Assembly: GCF_000332975.1 (NCBI RefSeq)
Contig: NZ_BANR01000003.1
Location: 124,001 to 188,000 of the forward strand
DNA length: 64,000 nt
Direction of reading: 5' to 3'
DNA from: Gordonia aichiensis NBRC 108223
GTDB lineage: Bacteria; Actinomycetota; Actinomycetes; Mycobacteriales; Mycobacteriaceae
A model generated the notes under the pieces. The model was not told where the DNA came from. It ran no database searches and was given only the letters and a program-made list of their open reading frames with translations. Both the position numbers and the translations under genes were made by a program. Below, one piece after another: positions 30,920 through 39,316 of the stretch. The stretch's first letter is position 1; each line of letters starts with the position of its first letter.

Positions 30920-32122
30920 GTGAGTACGGATCGCCCGCAACGATTCCGATGGCTCCTGCATATCGATCTCGATCAGTTCCAGGTCTCGGTCGAGCGGCTG
31001 CGGAGCCCCGAACTCGCCGACGTCCCGATCGTCGTTGGCGGAAACGGCGACCCGACGGAAGCCCGCAAGGTCGTGACGTGTGCCTCCTACGAGGCTCGGG
31101 CGCACGGAGTCCGCGCGGGCATGCCGCTGCGCGCCGCCCACCGAAAACTCCCCGACGCCGTGTTCGTCCCCCTCGACACCGAGGCATACGACGCCGCGTC
31201 CGCGGAGGTGATGGACGCGATCCGCGGACTCGGCCATCCCGTCGAGGTCTGGGGATGGGACGAGGCATACGTCGGGATCGAACCACTGACCGATTCGGCA
31301 CGCGGCGGTGCCGAGTCCGTCGGCGACGCCACGATCATCGAGTTCGCCACCCGTATGCGCACTGCGGTCCTCGAAGCCACCGGTCTGGATTCATCAGTGG
31401 GAATCAGCGACAACAAGCAGCGCGCCAAGATGGCAACCGAATTCGCCAAGAAGCCGGATCGTCTGCCCCCGCACGACTCGGCAGAGTCCGCGACTTTTAT
31501 GCCCGTGCAACCTCTGCCCGACAAGGTGTTCGTGCTCGACGACCGCAACTGGCTCGAACTCATGGGGCACCGTCGGCCCAGGGAGTTGTGGAGTGTGGGT
31601 CCCAAGACCGCCGAGAAGCTCGCCGCTCACCACATCGACACCGTCGACGACCTGATCGCGACGCCGCGCGACGACCTGATCGCGATCTTCGGCGCACACC
31701 AGGGCAATTGGCTCTACGTACTGTGCCGGGGCCATGGTGACTCCACGATCACTCCCGAGCCGTGGGAAGCGCGCTCGCATTCCAAGTCGCGGACGTTCGC
31801 CGCCGACCTCGTTTCCGCCACCGAGAAGCGCACCGCCGCAGAGCAACTGGTGCGTGAACTGCTCGACCAGGTGATCGCTGAAGGGCGGGTACCGTTCCGG
31901 GTTGCGGTCACCGTGCGGACATCGACCTTCTATACGAGGACGAAGTCACGCAAACTCCAGGCGCCTACGGTCGACATCTCCGAACTCACACCGGTAGTCC
32001 TCGAGCTTCTCGATCGCTTCGACGCCGACCGCCCCGTGCGCCTACTCGGAGTACGCATGGATCTCGTGCCCCTTGACGCTCAACCCGTCGCCGACACCGA
32101 TCTCGACCTCGAGGAGACCTGA
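30920..32122 (+). CDS. dinB2: Y-family DNA polymerase IV, DinB2 type
   Basis: A 400-residue Y-family polymerase colinear with the mycobacterial DinB2 group: palm/fingers (about 1-170), helix-hairpin-helix thumb (L-W-S-V-G-P-K-T near 220) and little finger (V-R-T-S-T-F-Y-T-R-T-K near 335). Metal ligands are Asp16 in H-I-D-L-D-Q-F and Asp114-Glu115 in G-W-D-E-A-Y. The residue at the steric-gate position, usually Phe/Tyr and Leu in mycobacterial DinB2, is Gln21. It lacks a beta-clamp motif that I can recognise at the C-terminus. The GTG start lies in a G-rich context; its stop overlaps the lipase start by one base. Confidence 0.9.
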   Translation: MSTDRPQRFRWLLHIDLDQFQVSVERLRSPELADVPIVVGGNGDPTEARKVVTCASYEARAHGVRAGMPLRAAHRKLPDAVFVPLDTEAYDAASAEVMDAIRGLGHPVEVWGWDEAYVGIEPLTDSARGGAESVGDATIIEFATRMRTAVLEATGLDSSVGISDNKQRAKMATEFAKKPDRLPPHDSAESATFMPVQPLPDKVFVLDDRNWLELMGHRRPRELWSVGPKTAEKLAAHHIDTVDDLIATPRDDLIAIFGAHQGNWLYVLCRGHGDSTITPEPWEARSHSKSRTFAADLVSATEKRTAAEQLVRELLDQVIAEGRVPFRVAVTVRTSTFYTRTKSRKLQAPTVDISELTPVVLELLDRFDADRPVRLLGVRMDLVPLDAQPVADTDLDLEET

Positions 32123-33090
32123 TGCAGCAGAAGAGAATTCGCGCACTGTGGTCGGCGATCACAGCGATCACGGTGGTTGTGACCGCCCTCGTACTCGGCG
32201 AGCCATCGGCCGACGCCGCGCCCAGGCTCCCGGTGACCTACAACTTCCTCGACGGCGCGCGCGCAGAGCTCGCGCATCCGGGCGGTTCGCTGCCCGGTAC
32301 CAACGACTTCTCCTGCAGTCCGGCGCCGCGCCATCCCCGGCCGGTGGTCCTCGTGCACGGCAGTGGCGGTGGACGGCAGACGAACTGGGCAACAATGGCG
32401 CCCGCCCTCGCCAATGAGGGCTACTGCGTGTTCGCCCCGACGTACGGCACGCTCTCGACGCAGTGGCCTGCGTCGGCGCTCGGCGGACTCGGCCCCAAGG
32501 ACGACAGCGCATGGCAACTCAAAGCCTTCATGTCGAAGGTCATGACGGCGACGCACACCGACCAGATCGACATCGTCGGGCATTCGCTTGGCACTGAGAT
32601 CCCCACGTACTGGATGAAGTACCTCGGCGGCCGCGGTCATGTGGCGCACTACATCTCGCTTGCCCCGTACTGGCGACAGGGACCCGACGACGACGATGCG
32701 CGCGGTGAGTCGATCGCAGAATTCCGGCGCGCACTAGGTATCCCGGCGCCGACACGCCCCGCGTGCCCGGACTGTGTCGCGCCGCCGCGACAGCTGGATT
32801 TCAACCATGCCGTCCGGCAGCCGACTCCCTATCTGGAGGGCGTGCGCTACACGAACATCGTCACCAGGTTCGACGATATCGTCACCCCCTACTGGGTCGG
32901 CATCCTGCCGGGTGGACCGCGAACCTCGGTGCGAAACATCGAATTACAGGACGGCTGCGACCGCGACTTCGCCGATCACCTCTCGATAGTGTCCGACCGT
33001 CGAGCAGTTGCGTACGTCCTCAACGCACTCGACCCCGCGCATCCGCGTCCGGTGCCGTGCGCATTCGTGCCACCGGTCACAGGCGGTTAG
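32122..33090 (+). CDS. Secreted lipase/esterase, alpha/beta hydrolase
   Basis: A 322-residue protein with a signal peptide (hydrophobic residues about 10-27, cleavage likely after A-D-A) and a class-2-lipase-type alpha/beta-hydrolase fold. The oxyanion region is V-L-V-H-G-S-G-G, the nucleophile elbow is G-H-S-L-G with Ser155, and the likely acid and His lie in the C-terminal third (D-D-I-V-T-P; D-H-L-S-I). It should hydrolyse acylglycerols or other esters outside the membrane. It is joined to dinB2 by a one-base overlap, with no obvious functional link, and converges with the sulP pseudogene (four-base overlap at the 3' ends). Confidence 0.85.
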   Translation: MQQKRIRALWSAITAITVVVTALVLGEPSADAAPRLPVTYNFLDGARAELAHPGGSLPGTNDFSCSPAPRHPRPVVLVHGSGGGRQTNWATMAPALANEGYCVFAPTYGTLSTQWPASALGGLGPKDDSAWQLKAFMSKVMTATHTDQIDIVGHSLGTEIPTYWMKYLGGRGHVAHYISLAPYWRQGPDDDDARGESIAEFRRALGIPAPTRPACPDCVAPPRQLDFNHAVRQPTPYLEGVRYTNIVTRFDDIVTPYWVGILPGGPRTSVRNIELQDGCDRDFADHLSIVSDRRAVAYVLNALDPAHPRPVPCAFVPPVTGG

Positions 33091-34802
33091 CGGCCCGCAT
33101 GCGCGACCCGCTCCCGCGACACATGGTCACGGGCGTGGGCAATCGCATCGTCGAGGTTGGTCAGCAGGTGGTTCTCGTGTCGGAGTTCGTCGATGACGCC
33201 GACGCCCTCGAGTAGTTTGAGGTGTTCGTCCTGTACGCCCTTGATGATCACGGTGATGCCGCGATTCTCGAGTTCGGAGACGATCTCGGCGAGCGTGTGC
33301 GCTCCCGTCGCGTCCAGCATCCCGAGATGGGACATCCGGATGATCACCACACGCACGGTGGTGTCGGAGTCGGCGCCCGAGGCTATGGCCGTCGAGATAC
33401 GTTCTGCCGCACCGAAGAACATTGCGCCGTCGAGTCGCAGCAGTGCGATCGACTCGTCGCCGGGCACAGCGGGACCCGGTAGTTCTTCTCGGGTGACGCT
33501 CGAGCGCTTCGCCACCTGTCGGAGCGCGAAGAACGCGGCGACGACGATACCGATCTGTACCGCTTCGATGAGATCGAAACAGACGGTGATGACTGCCGTG
33601 ACCGCGAAGATCAACGCATCCGATCGAGTGGAACGCATGATCTTCCGCACCGTCGACGACGAGATCATCCGGAAGCAGGTCACCATCAACACACCGGACA
33701 ACGCCGCGAGCGGGATCTGCGAGACAGGTCCGGTGGCCAGATACACCACGCCGAGGAGGAACAGTGAGTGCACGATGGCCGACACACGCGTGCGCGCACC
33801 GGAACGCACGTTCACTGCCGTCCGTGCGATCGCGCCAGTCGCGGGCATACCGCCGAACAGTCCGGATGCCACCGATGCCAGTCCCTGGCCGGTGAGCTCG
33901 CGGTCGGGATCGTAGGGGCCGGTCGGTGACATGGTCGCCGCCACGCGGGCCGAGAGCAGCGACTCGATGGCAGCGAGTGCGGCTATCGCGACCGCGGCTC
34001 CGCCGAGCGACTGCATCGTGTCGAGGTCGAGGTGCGGAAACGTCGGTGCAGGCAGGTGCGAGGGCAGTTCGCCGATCCGGCGGACCCCGACATGCGCGAA
34101 CTGGACGATGAGCGTGACAACGATGACGGCGGTGAGGGACTCGGGTATCGCGCGGTGAATCCTGGGCAGACCGATCATCAGCACGGCGATGACCGCCACG
34201 ACACCGAGAGTCTTCGCGGCGACGCTCCAGTCCGCGTGCGCGACGACATGAATCGCTGCGGGCAGCGTGCGTTCGCCCTTCGGGGCGTCGGTGCCGAACG
34301 CGGCGGGTACCTGCTGCAGGAAGATGATGATGGCGATGCCGAGCGTGAAGCCCTCGATCACCGGCCACGGAATGAACGTCACCGCCCGACCGAGGCCCAC
34401 GGCTCCGGCGATGAGCACGATCAGACCTGCCATCACCGTGACCAAGGCGATCGAGGAGAGTCCGTGCGCCGCAACGATGGGTGCGAGGATCACCGCCATC
34501 GCGCCAGTGGGCCCGGACACCTATACGTGTGATCCGCCGAAGATCGCCGCAACGAGTCCTGCGACGACAGCGGTGATCAGCCCGGCGGCAGCCCCGACGC
34601 CTGAGCTGATCCCGAATGCGAGTGCCAACGGGAGTGCCACAACGCCCACGGTGACTCCCGCGAGGATGTCCGACTTCCAGGAGCGTCGAAGGTCGCGATA
34701 GTCGCTGCGGTTCGGTAGCAGGTGCAGCAGCCGCTGCGGGTGAACAGCACGCAGCCAGGCCGGGCTGTGACGATCTCCCGACCTTGTGGACGCGGCACTC
34801 AC
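33087..34802 (-). pseudogene. SulP-family anion transporter interrupted by an amber stop
   Basis: Two open segments in the same frame together form a full-length 571-codon SulP transporter with a C-terminal STAS domain (about the last 110 residues). Codon 94 (34521-34523 on the minus strand) is TAG, exactly where the conserved family motif G-G-S-x-x-Q-V-S-G-P-T-G-A has Gln; a single C-to-T change of CAG explains it. The 93-residue fragment would be useless, and the downstream part has no good start before helix 3. SulP proteins carry sulfate, bicarbonate or other anions. The GTG start overlaps arsR by four bases (GTGA). Confidence 0.88.
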
Positions 34803-35161
34803 TGCGCGACGACGGGTGGCAGCGCAGCCATCGAATCGAGTTGGTCGCGCTCTGCACCGAGGGTGTCGGCGAGGAAGCCGCGCGCGGTGACGAGAAGATC
34901 TGCGACCTTGGGGTTGGCCAGTTCGTAGAACACGGCGTTGCCGACGCGTTCGCTGCGCACCACGCGATGGCGTTTGAGAACGGCGAGGTGCTGCGACATC
35001 GTGGTCGGTTCGAGTCCGGTGATCGTGAGCAGTTCACTCACCGGCGTCGGGCCGCCGTTGGAGCTGAGCACTTCCAGCACGCGAATGCGGACGGGGTGTG
35101 CGAGCCCCTTGAACAGATTGGCCTTGATCTCGTAGAGCGGTTGCGGCCAGCTGCTGGGCAT
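34799..35161 (-). CDS. ArsR family winged-helix regulator
   Basis: A 120-residue regulator from ATG 35161, preceded by a near-perfect AAGGAGGT ribosome site. The ArsR fold is clear: F-K-G-L-A-H-P-V-R-I-R-V-L-E-V-L, then the recognition region T-T-M-S-Q-H-L-A-V-L-K-R-H, and the wing. There are no cysteine metal-sensing pairs, so it probably senses something other than soft metals. It is the first gene of the arsR-sulP operon and a palindrome in its promoter (35201-35228) is the likely operator. Confidence 0.87.
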   Translation of the reverse strand: MPSSWPQPLYEIKANLFKGLAHPVRIRVLEVLSSNGGPTPVSELLTITGLEPTTMSQHLAVLKRHRVVRSERVGNAVFYELANPKVADLLVTARGFLADTLGAERDQLDSMAALPPVVAQ

Positions 35162-35200
35162 GTGCCGACCTCCTTGGTGCAGTCGAACGGATAGTGACTT

Positions 35201-35228
35201 AATGGATTGAGCAATCGTGCAATCCATT
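35201..35228. promoter_or_regulatory. Likely ArsR operator
   Basis: A perfect 9-bp inverted repeat (AATGGATTG and CAATCCATT, 10-base spacer) lies 40 bases upstream of the arsR start codon. The spacer itself contains a further CAATC, giving nested ATTG/CAAT half-sites as often seen at ArsR operators. Autoregulation of arsR-sulP is the likely role. Confidence 0.6.
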
Positions 35229-35271
35229 GATAGCACTAGTCCACCCCGATGGTCGAGTCAGGTGTGAGCGA

Positions 35272-35772
35272 TCACTCCTGCGCGCGCGGCACGCGCACGC
35301 CGAGGAGTTCTGCGTCGGGATCGGCGTCGAGCCCGAGGCGGTCCCAGTCGAGGGTCACTGCGACGACGGCGTACGCCGACGTCGGAAAGCGCTCGATGTA
35401 GCCCTCGGGGTCGAGGGCGAGCGCTGTCTGTGGCATGCCCGGTTCATGTCCGACGACGAGCACGGTCGCCGCGTCGGCTGGGCTGTACACCCTGACGGCC
35501 TCGAGGATCTCGGTCGGTGTCCCGCCGTAGATCTCGTCGAGATAGGTCGTCGGCGCGGTGATGCCGGTGCGGTCGAGGGTCTCCCGCGTCCGGGTTGCCG
35601 TCGAGCAGAGCACGGCGTCGACCCGGAGGTCCTCCGAACGAATCCAGTCGCCCGCGAGTGCCGCCTCTCGGCGACCCCGATCGGCAAGCGGGCGTTCGTG
35701 GTCGGTGACCCCGGGCGGATATCCCGACTTCCCGTGCCGCATCAGCACCAGCGTGCGCGGCGCTGCGCTCAC
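35272..35772 (-). CDS. SixA-like histidine phosphatase
   Basis: A 166-residue histidine-phosphatase-superfamily protein. The phosphoacceptor motif is L-V-L-M-R-H-G-K-S (His13), the second catalytic His lies in V-V-G-H-E-P-G, and an Arg-rich R-T-R-E-T segment supplies phosphate contacts. The short length and R-H-G-K-S are typical of SixA phosphohistidine phosphatases. It starts at a GTG that overlaps the upstream gene by four bases. Confidence 0.82.
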   Translation of the reverse strand: MSAAPRTLVLMRHGKSGYPPGVTDHERPLADRGRREAALAGDWIRSEDLRVDAVLCSTATRTRETLDRTGITAPTTYLDEIYGGTPTEILEAVRVYSPADAATVLVVGHEPGMPQTALALDPEGYIERFPTSAYAVVAVTLDWDRLGLDADPDAELLGVRVPRAQE

Positions 35773-36119
35773 GCAATTCTCCGCGAACGGGCCGCGAGGT
35801 GTTCTCCGCGCTGTCGGGTGTCGGCGATGCGCAGCACCGTGACGGTTGCGCGCCACGCCGCGGACTCCTGGCGGCAGAACTGGGCGTGGTCGTCGTCGCC
35901 GGACATCGACGCCTCGTCGGCCTGCGTGTCGTACTCATAGGCCTCGTCGAGGCAGTCGGCGATGATGGAGCGAACGGTCGTGTGATCGGTTCGTGTGGCA
36001 TCGAGTACCAGGGCGATGGTGTCGGAGTCGAGGGTGGCGAGTTGCTCGAGCTCGGTCCGGAACCATGCGATGGCTCGCGCGTCGTCGTGTCCGGAATCGC
36101 TGTGCTGTGTGCGCCGCAT
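35769..36119 (-). CDS. Small helical protein, function unknown
   Basis: A 116-residue protein, acidic in the middle, with no signal peptide or membrane helix and no family I recognise. It is translationally coupled to the SixA-like gene (four-base GTGA overlap), so the two probably work together or at least are made together. GAGGAG lies directly against the ATG, too close for a normal ribosome site. Confidence 0.6.
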   Translation of the reverse strand: MRRTQHSDSGHDDARAIAWFRTELEQLATLDSDTIALVLDATRTDHTTVRSIIADCLDEAYEYDTQADEASMSGDDDHAQFCRQESAAWRATVTVLRIADTRQRGEHLAARSRRIA

Positions 36120-36167
36120 CTCCTCAGATTAGTGCCGCAGACCGACGCGAAGCCGCTGCGACACCAC

Positions 36168-36173
36168 TAGCCT
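36168..36173 (+). promoter_or_regulatory. Candidate -10 for a leaderless transcript
   Basis: TAGCCT ends seven bases before the GTG at 36181, which has no ribosome site. This fits transcription starting at or next to the start codon, common in actinobacteria. Confidence 0.35.
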
Positions 36174-36180
36174 GGATTCC

Positions 36181-37050
36181 GTGCATTCCTGGCTTCCCGC
36201 GCTGCTGGCTGTATCCGCAGCGCTGCTGATCGCCGGCGGAACGGTGCTTCGGCAGCGTGCCTCCCGTGCGTCGGGAGCCATCACGCCGGGGTGGTGGCTC
36301 GGCGCAGCGATCGCGATCGTCGGGTTCGTGCTGCAGGCCTCTGCACTCGGGTTGGGGTCGATTCTGCTTGTCCAGCCGCTGGTGGTGCTCGCGGTGCTGT
36401 TCGCCTTACCGCTCGAGGCGTGGGCCGACCATCGGCATCCGAAGGCCAAGGAGTGGGCGTGGGGCGCGATCCTCGTCGGCTGTGTCGCGACCTTCCTGTT
36501 GATCTCGCGACCCGAGCCGTCGCTCCGACGCCCCAACGAAGCGGTGATGTGGGGAGCGGTCGTGGCGGTCGTGGCGGTGGTCGCTGCGTGCGTGGTGTTC
36601 GCCGAACGATCGAGTCCGCACTACCGCGCCCTCTTCTACGGACTGGCCGCGGGCACGCTGTTCGGTGTGTCTGCCCTGCTCATCAAAACAGTCGTCTACC
36701 AGGCGACCCACGTGTATCTGCTCACCTTCACCAAGCCGGAGATCTACCTGCTGGTGCTTGTCGCGGTCGGTGCGGTCGTCGCGCAGCAGAAGGGATTCGG
36801 CGCCGGAGATCTGCAGACGTCGTTCCCGGCGATGAATGTCATGGAACCCGCGGTCTCGATGGCGCTCGGAGTGGTGTTGCTCGGTGAGAACCTCAAGGTG
36901 TCGGTCCCGACGGCGCTCTTCCTCGGGATAGTGCTCGCGGCGATGGTCCGCGCCGTCGTCGAACTCGCGAAGGCGTCGGCTGTGCGCGGCGAGGAGCGTG
37001 AGGCGCAGCGACGTGATGCCACGATCTCACCTATCCGCAGGGTTGCCTGA
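36181..37050 (+). CDS. DMT-superfamily membrane protein
   Basis: A 289-residue protein with about nine or ten hydrophobic helices in the arrangement of drug/metabolite or Mg2+-transporter-like (NIPA/EamA) families, with conserved-looking segments such as G-G-T-V-L-R-Q-R-A and V-M-E-P-A-V-S-M-A-L-G-V-V-L-L-G-E. The substrate is not predictable. It starts at a GTG without a ribosome site. It converges with the flavodoxin gene. Confidence 0.75.
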   Translation: MHSWLPALLAVSAALLIAGGTVLRQRASRASGAITPGWWLGAAIAIVGFVLQASALGLGSILLVQPLVVLAVLFALPLEAWADHRHPKAKEWAWGAILVGCVATFLLISRPEPSLRRPNEAVMWGAVVAVVAVVAACVVFAERSSPHYRALFYGLAAGTLFGVSALLIKTVVYQATHVYLLTFTKPEIYLLVLVAVGAVVAQQKGFGAGDLQTSFPAMNVMEPAVSMALGVVLLGENLKVSVPTALFLGIVLAAMVRAVVELAKASAVRGEEREAQRRDATISPIRRVA

Positions 37051-37066
37051 CGACCGCCGACGACGT

Positions 37067-37525
37067 TCAGGCGTCGACGCGTTCGATCACCGTCGCAATG
37101 CCTCCCGCCCATTCGGCTGCGGCCTTCGCGGGCTTGATCGTCGACGAGTTGTCGTGACGGAAGTGTTCTCCGACCTGCGTCGCGCCGTGGCGGGTCAGGA
37201 GTTCCGCCATGATCTCGCCGCCGCGGTTGAAGGTCTCGCCGTAGATGGTGTCGCCGAGTCCGAAGACACCGAATCGCACACCTGACAGATCCGGGGCGGT
37301 CTCGGTGATCTCCTCGGCGAACGGCTCTGCACCCGTCGGTAGTTCGCCCTCGCCGTAGGTCGAGCAGACGATGACGAGGAAGTCGTCGGGATCGAGATCG
37401 TCGACGGCGAACTCGCTCATGTCGTAGATCGACGGGTCGTGCTCGGCAGCCAGGACGTCGGCGATGGCGTCGGCTACGAGTTCCGCGTTGCCGGTCTCGG
37501 TGCCGTAGAGGATGACGACGGACAC
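37067..37525 (-). CDS. Flavodoxin (MioC/short-chain type)
   Basis: A 152-residue flavodoxin. The FMN phosphate loop is Y-G-T-E-T-G-N-A-E (residues 7-15); the isoalloxazine-binding loops are S-T-Y-G-E-G-E-L-P and G-L-G-D-T-I-Y. It carries one or two electrons between reductases and acceptors and often replaces ferredoxin when iron is scarce. The start is a GTG with AGGAG six bases upstream. A palindrome and an IdeR-like box lie 49 to 91 bases upstream. Confidence 0.9.
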   Translation of the reverse strand: MSVVILYGTETGNAELVADAIADVLAAEHDPSIYDMSEFAVDDLDPDDFLVIVCSTYGEGELPTGAEPFAEEITETAPDLSGVRFGVFGLGDTIYGETFNRGGEIMAELLTRHGATQVGEHFRHDNSSTIKPAKAAAEWAGGIATVIERVDA

Positions 37526-37573
37526 GATCTGCTCCTGATGTTCTTCGGGTGTTCCTCGGGCGGATGGAATGGG

Positions 37574-37597
37574 GTTGGCGACGAACTCGTCGCCAAC
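37574..37597. promoter_or_regulatory. 24-bp palindrome upstream of flavodoxin
   Basis: Two perfect 11-bp arms (GTTGGCGACGA and TCGTCGCCAAC) around two central bases. It abuts the IdeR-like box at 37598-37616. It could be an operator or a stem in the mRNA leader. Confidence 0.6.
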
Positions 37598-37616
37598 TCA
37601 AGGAAGGCTACCCTAA
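37598..37616 (-). promoter_or_regulatory. IdeR/DtxR-like iron box upstream of flavodoxin
   Basis: Read on the minus strand the site is TTAGGGTAGCCTTCCTTGA, 13 of 19 matches to the IdeR consensus; the left half is near perfect and the right half weak. Iron-dependent repression of a flavodoxin makes physiological sense. Confidence 0.4.
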
Positions 37617-37650
37617 CTGATCGACCGCGCGCTTCCGGGCGGCGGAAAGT

Positions 37651-37691
37651 TTGACACAGACCATTTACGGAATTACTTGGATGTCCTAGTA
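37651..37691 (+). promoter_or_regulatory. Candidate mmsA promoter with operator palindrome
   Basis: TTGACA at 37651-37656 is a consensus -35. The 18-bp palindrome TACTTGGATGTCCTAGTA (37674-37691, 16 of 18 positions symmetric) covers the -10 region and continues toward TAGTAT. A dimeric repressor here would block transcription of the valine-degradation operon; its gene is not adjacent. Confidence 0.5.
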
Positions 37692-37775
37692 TATGTGGGG
37701 ACACAGGGTTTCTACTACCCAGCGCAGCATCTTCCAGAGCCAGAACTCCCCGACATTCAGAACAGGTGATCACCG

Positions 37776-39311
37776 GTGACCGTTGCCGCTTCCGTACCCA
37801 CCATTCCGCACTACCTCAACGGCGCCCGCGTAGAGGTGACCGAGGGGCGTCACGCCGACGTCTTCAACCCCAGCACCGGAGCCGTCCAGGCGTCGGTGCC
37901 GCTCGCGAGCACCGACGAGGTCGCTGCGGCTGTCGCGACGGCCGTCGAGGCACAGAAAGCCTGGGCGGCGTGGAACCCGCAGCGTCGGGCGCGCGTCCTG
38001 ATGCGGTTCGTCGACCTGGTCAACCAGAATGCCGACGAGATCGCCACCACCCTTTCTCTCGAGCACGGAAAAACCCACGCCGACGCCCTCGGCGACATCC
38101 AGCGCGGCATCGAGGTCATCGAATTCGCCATCGGCATCCCGCACCTGATCAAGGGCGAGTTCACCGAGGGTGCCGGATCGGGTATCGACGTGCACTCGAT
38201 CCGCCAGCCGCTCGGCGTGGTCGCGGGGATCACCCCCTTCAACTTTCCCGCGATGATCCCGCTGTGGAAGGCAGGACCCGCGCTCGCATGTGGCAACGCC
38301 TTCATCCTCAAGCCGAGTGAGCGTGACCCGTCGGTGCCGGTACGGCTGGCCGAATTGTTCAGCGAGGCAGGTCTTCCCGACGGGGTCTTCCAGGTCGTCA
38401 ACGGCGACAAGGAGGCGGTCGACGCGCTTCTCAACCATCCGGACGTCAAAGCGCTCGGGTTCGTCGGCAGCTCCGACATCGCGCAGTACATCTACTCGAC
38501 CGCGGCGGCAAACGGTAAGCGCTCGCAGTGCTTCGGCGGCGCCAAGAACCACATGATCATCCTGCCCGACGCCGACCTCGACCAGGCCGCCGACGCACTG
38601 ATCGGTGCAGGCTATGGCAGCGCGGGCGAGCGGTGCATGGCCATCAGCGTCGCGGTGCCGGTGGGGGAGCAGACCGCAGAACGCCTGCGCGCCAAGCTGA
38701 TCGACAAGGTGAACGCGCTGCGGGTCGGACACAGTCTCGACCCCAAGGCCGACTACGGGCCGTTGGTGACCGCGGCGGCACTCGAGCGCGTCAAGGGATA
38801 CATCGGCAAGGGTGTCGAAGAGGGGGCAGAACTCGTCATCGACGGTCGCGAGCGTGCGAACGACGAACAGACCTACGGTGACGACGACCTGTCGAACGGA
38901 TTCTTCGTCGGCCCGACCCTGTTCGACCACGTCACCAAGGACATGTCGATCTACACCGACGAGATCTTCGGGCCGGTGCTGTCGATCGTGCGCGCCGCAG
39001 ACTACGAGGAAGCCCTGGCGCTCGCCTCGGATCACCAGTACGGCAACGGTGTCGCGATCTTCACCCAGGACGGCGACGCCGCACGCGACTTCACCGCGCG
39101 CGTCGACGTCGGCATGGTGGGAGTCAACGTGCCCATCCCGGTTCCGGTGGCGTACTACACCTTTGGCGGTTGGAAGCGCTCCGGATTCGGCGACCTCAAC
39201 CAGCACGGACCCAGCTCGATCCAGTTCTACACCAAGACCAAGACGGTCACGTCGCGGTGGCCGTCGGGTATCAAGGACGGTGCCGAGTTCGTGATCCCGA
39301 CGATGGACTGA
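37776..39311 (+). CDS. mmsA: CoA-acylating methylmalonate-semialdehyde dehydrogenase
   Basis: A 511-residue aldehyde dehydrogenase of the MMSDH type. It has the N-terminal Y-L-N-G segment, the NAD-binding F-V-G-S-S region, and the catalytic Cys287 in G-E-R-C-M-A-I-S. As in MMSDH, the motif F-N-F-P-A-M-I-P-L-W and the lack of the usual general-base Glu suit CoA-dependent catalysis. It converts methylmalonate semialdehyde to propionyl-CoA with NAD+ and CoA, the last step of valine breakdown. It starts at a GTG and the next gene is five bases away. Confidence 0.93.
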   Translation: MTVAASVPTIPHYLNGARVEVTEGRHADVFNPSTGAVQASVPLASTDEVAAAVATAVEAQKAWAAWNPQRRARVLMRFVDLVNQNADEIATTLSLEHGKTHADALGDIQRGIEVIEFAIGIPHLIKGEFTEGAGSGIDVHSIRQPLGVVAGITPFNFPAMIPLWKAGPALACGNAFILKPSERDPSVPVRLAELFSEAGLPDGVFQVVNGDKEAVDALLNHPDVKALGFVGSSDIAQYIYSTAAANGKRSQCFGGAKNHMIILPDADLDQAADALIGAGYGSAGERCMAISVAVPVGEQTAERLRAKLIDKVNALRVGHSLDPKADYGPLVTAAALERVKGYIGKGVEEGAELVIDGRERANDEQTYGDDDLSNGFFVGPTLFDHVTKDMSIYTDEIFGPVLSIVRAADYEEALALASDHQYGNGVAIFTQDGDAARDFTARVDVGMVGVNVPIPVPVAYYTFGGWKRSGFGDLNQHGPSSIQFYTKTKTVTSRWPSGIKDGAEFVIPTMD

Positions 39312-39316
39312 GTGGG

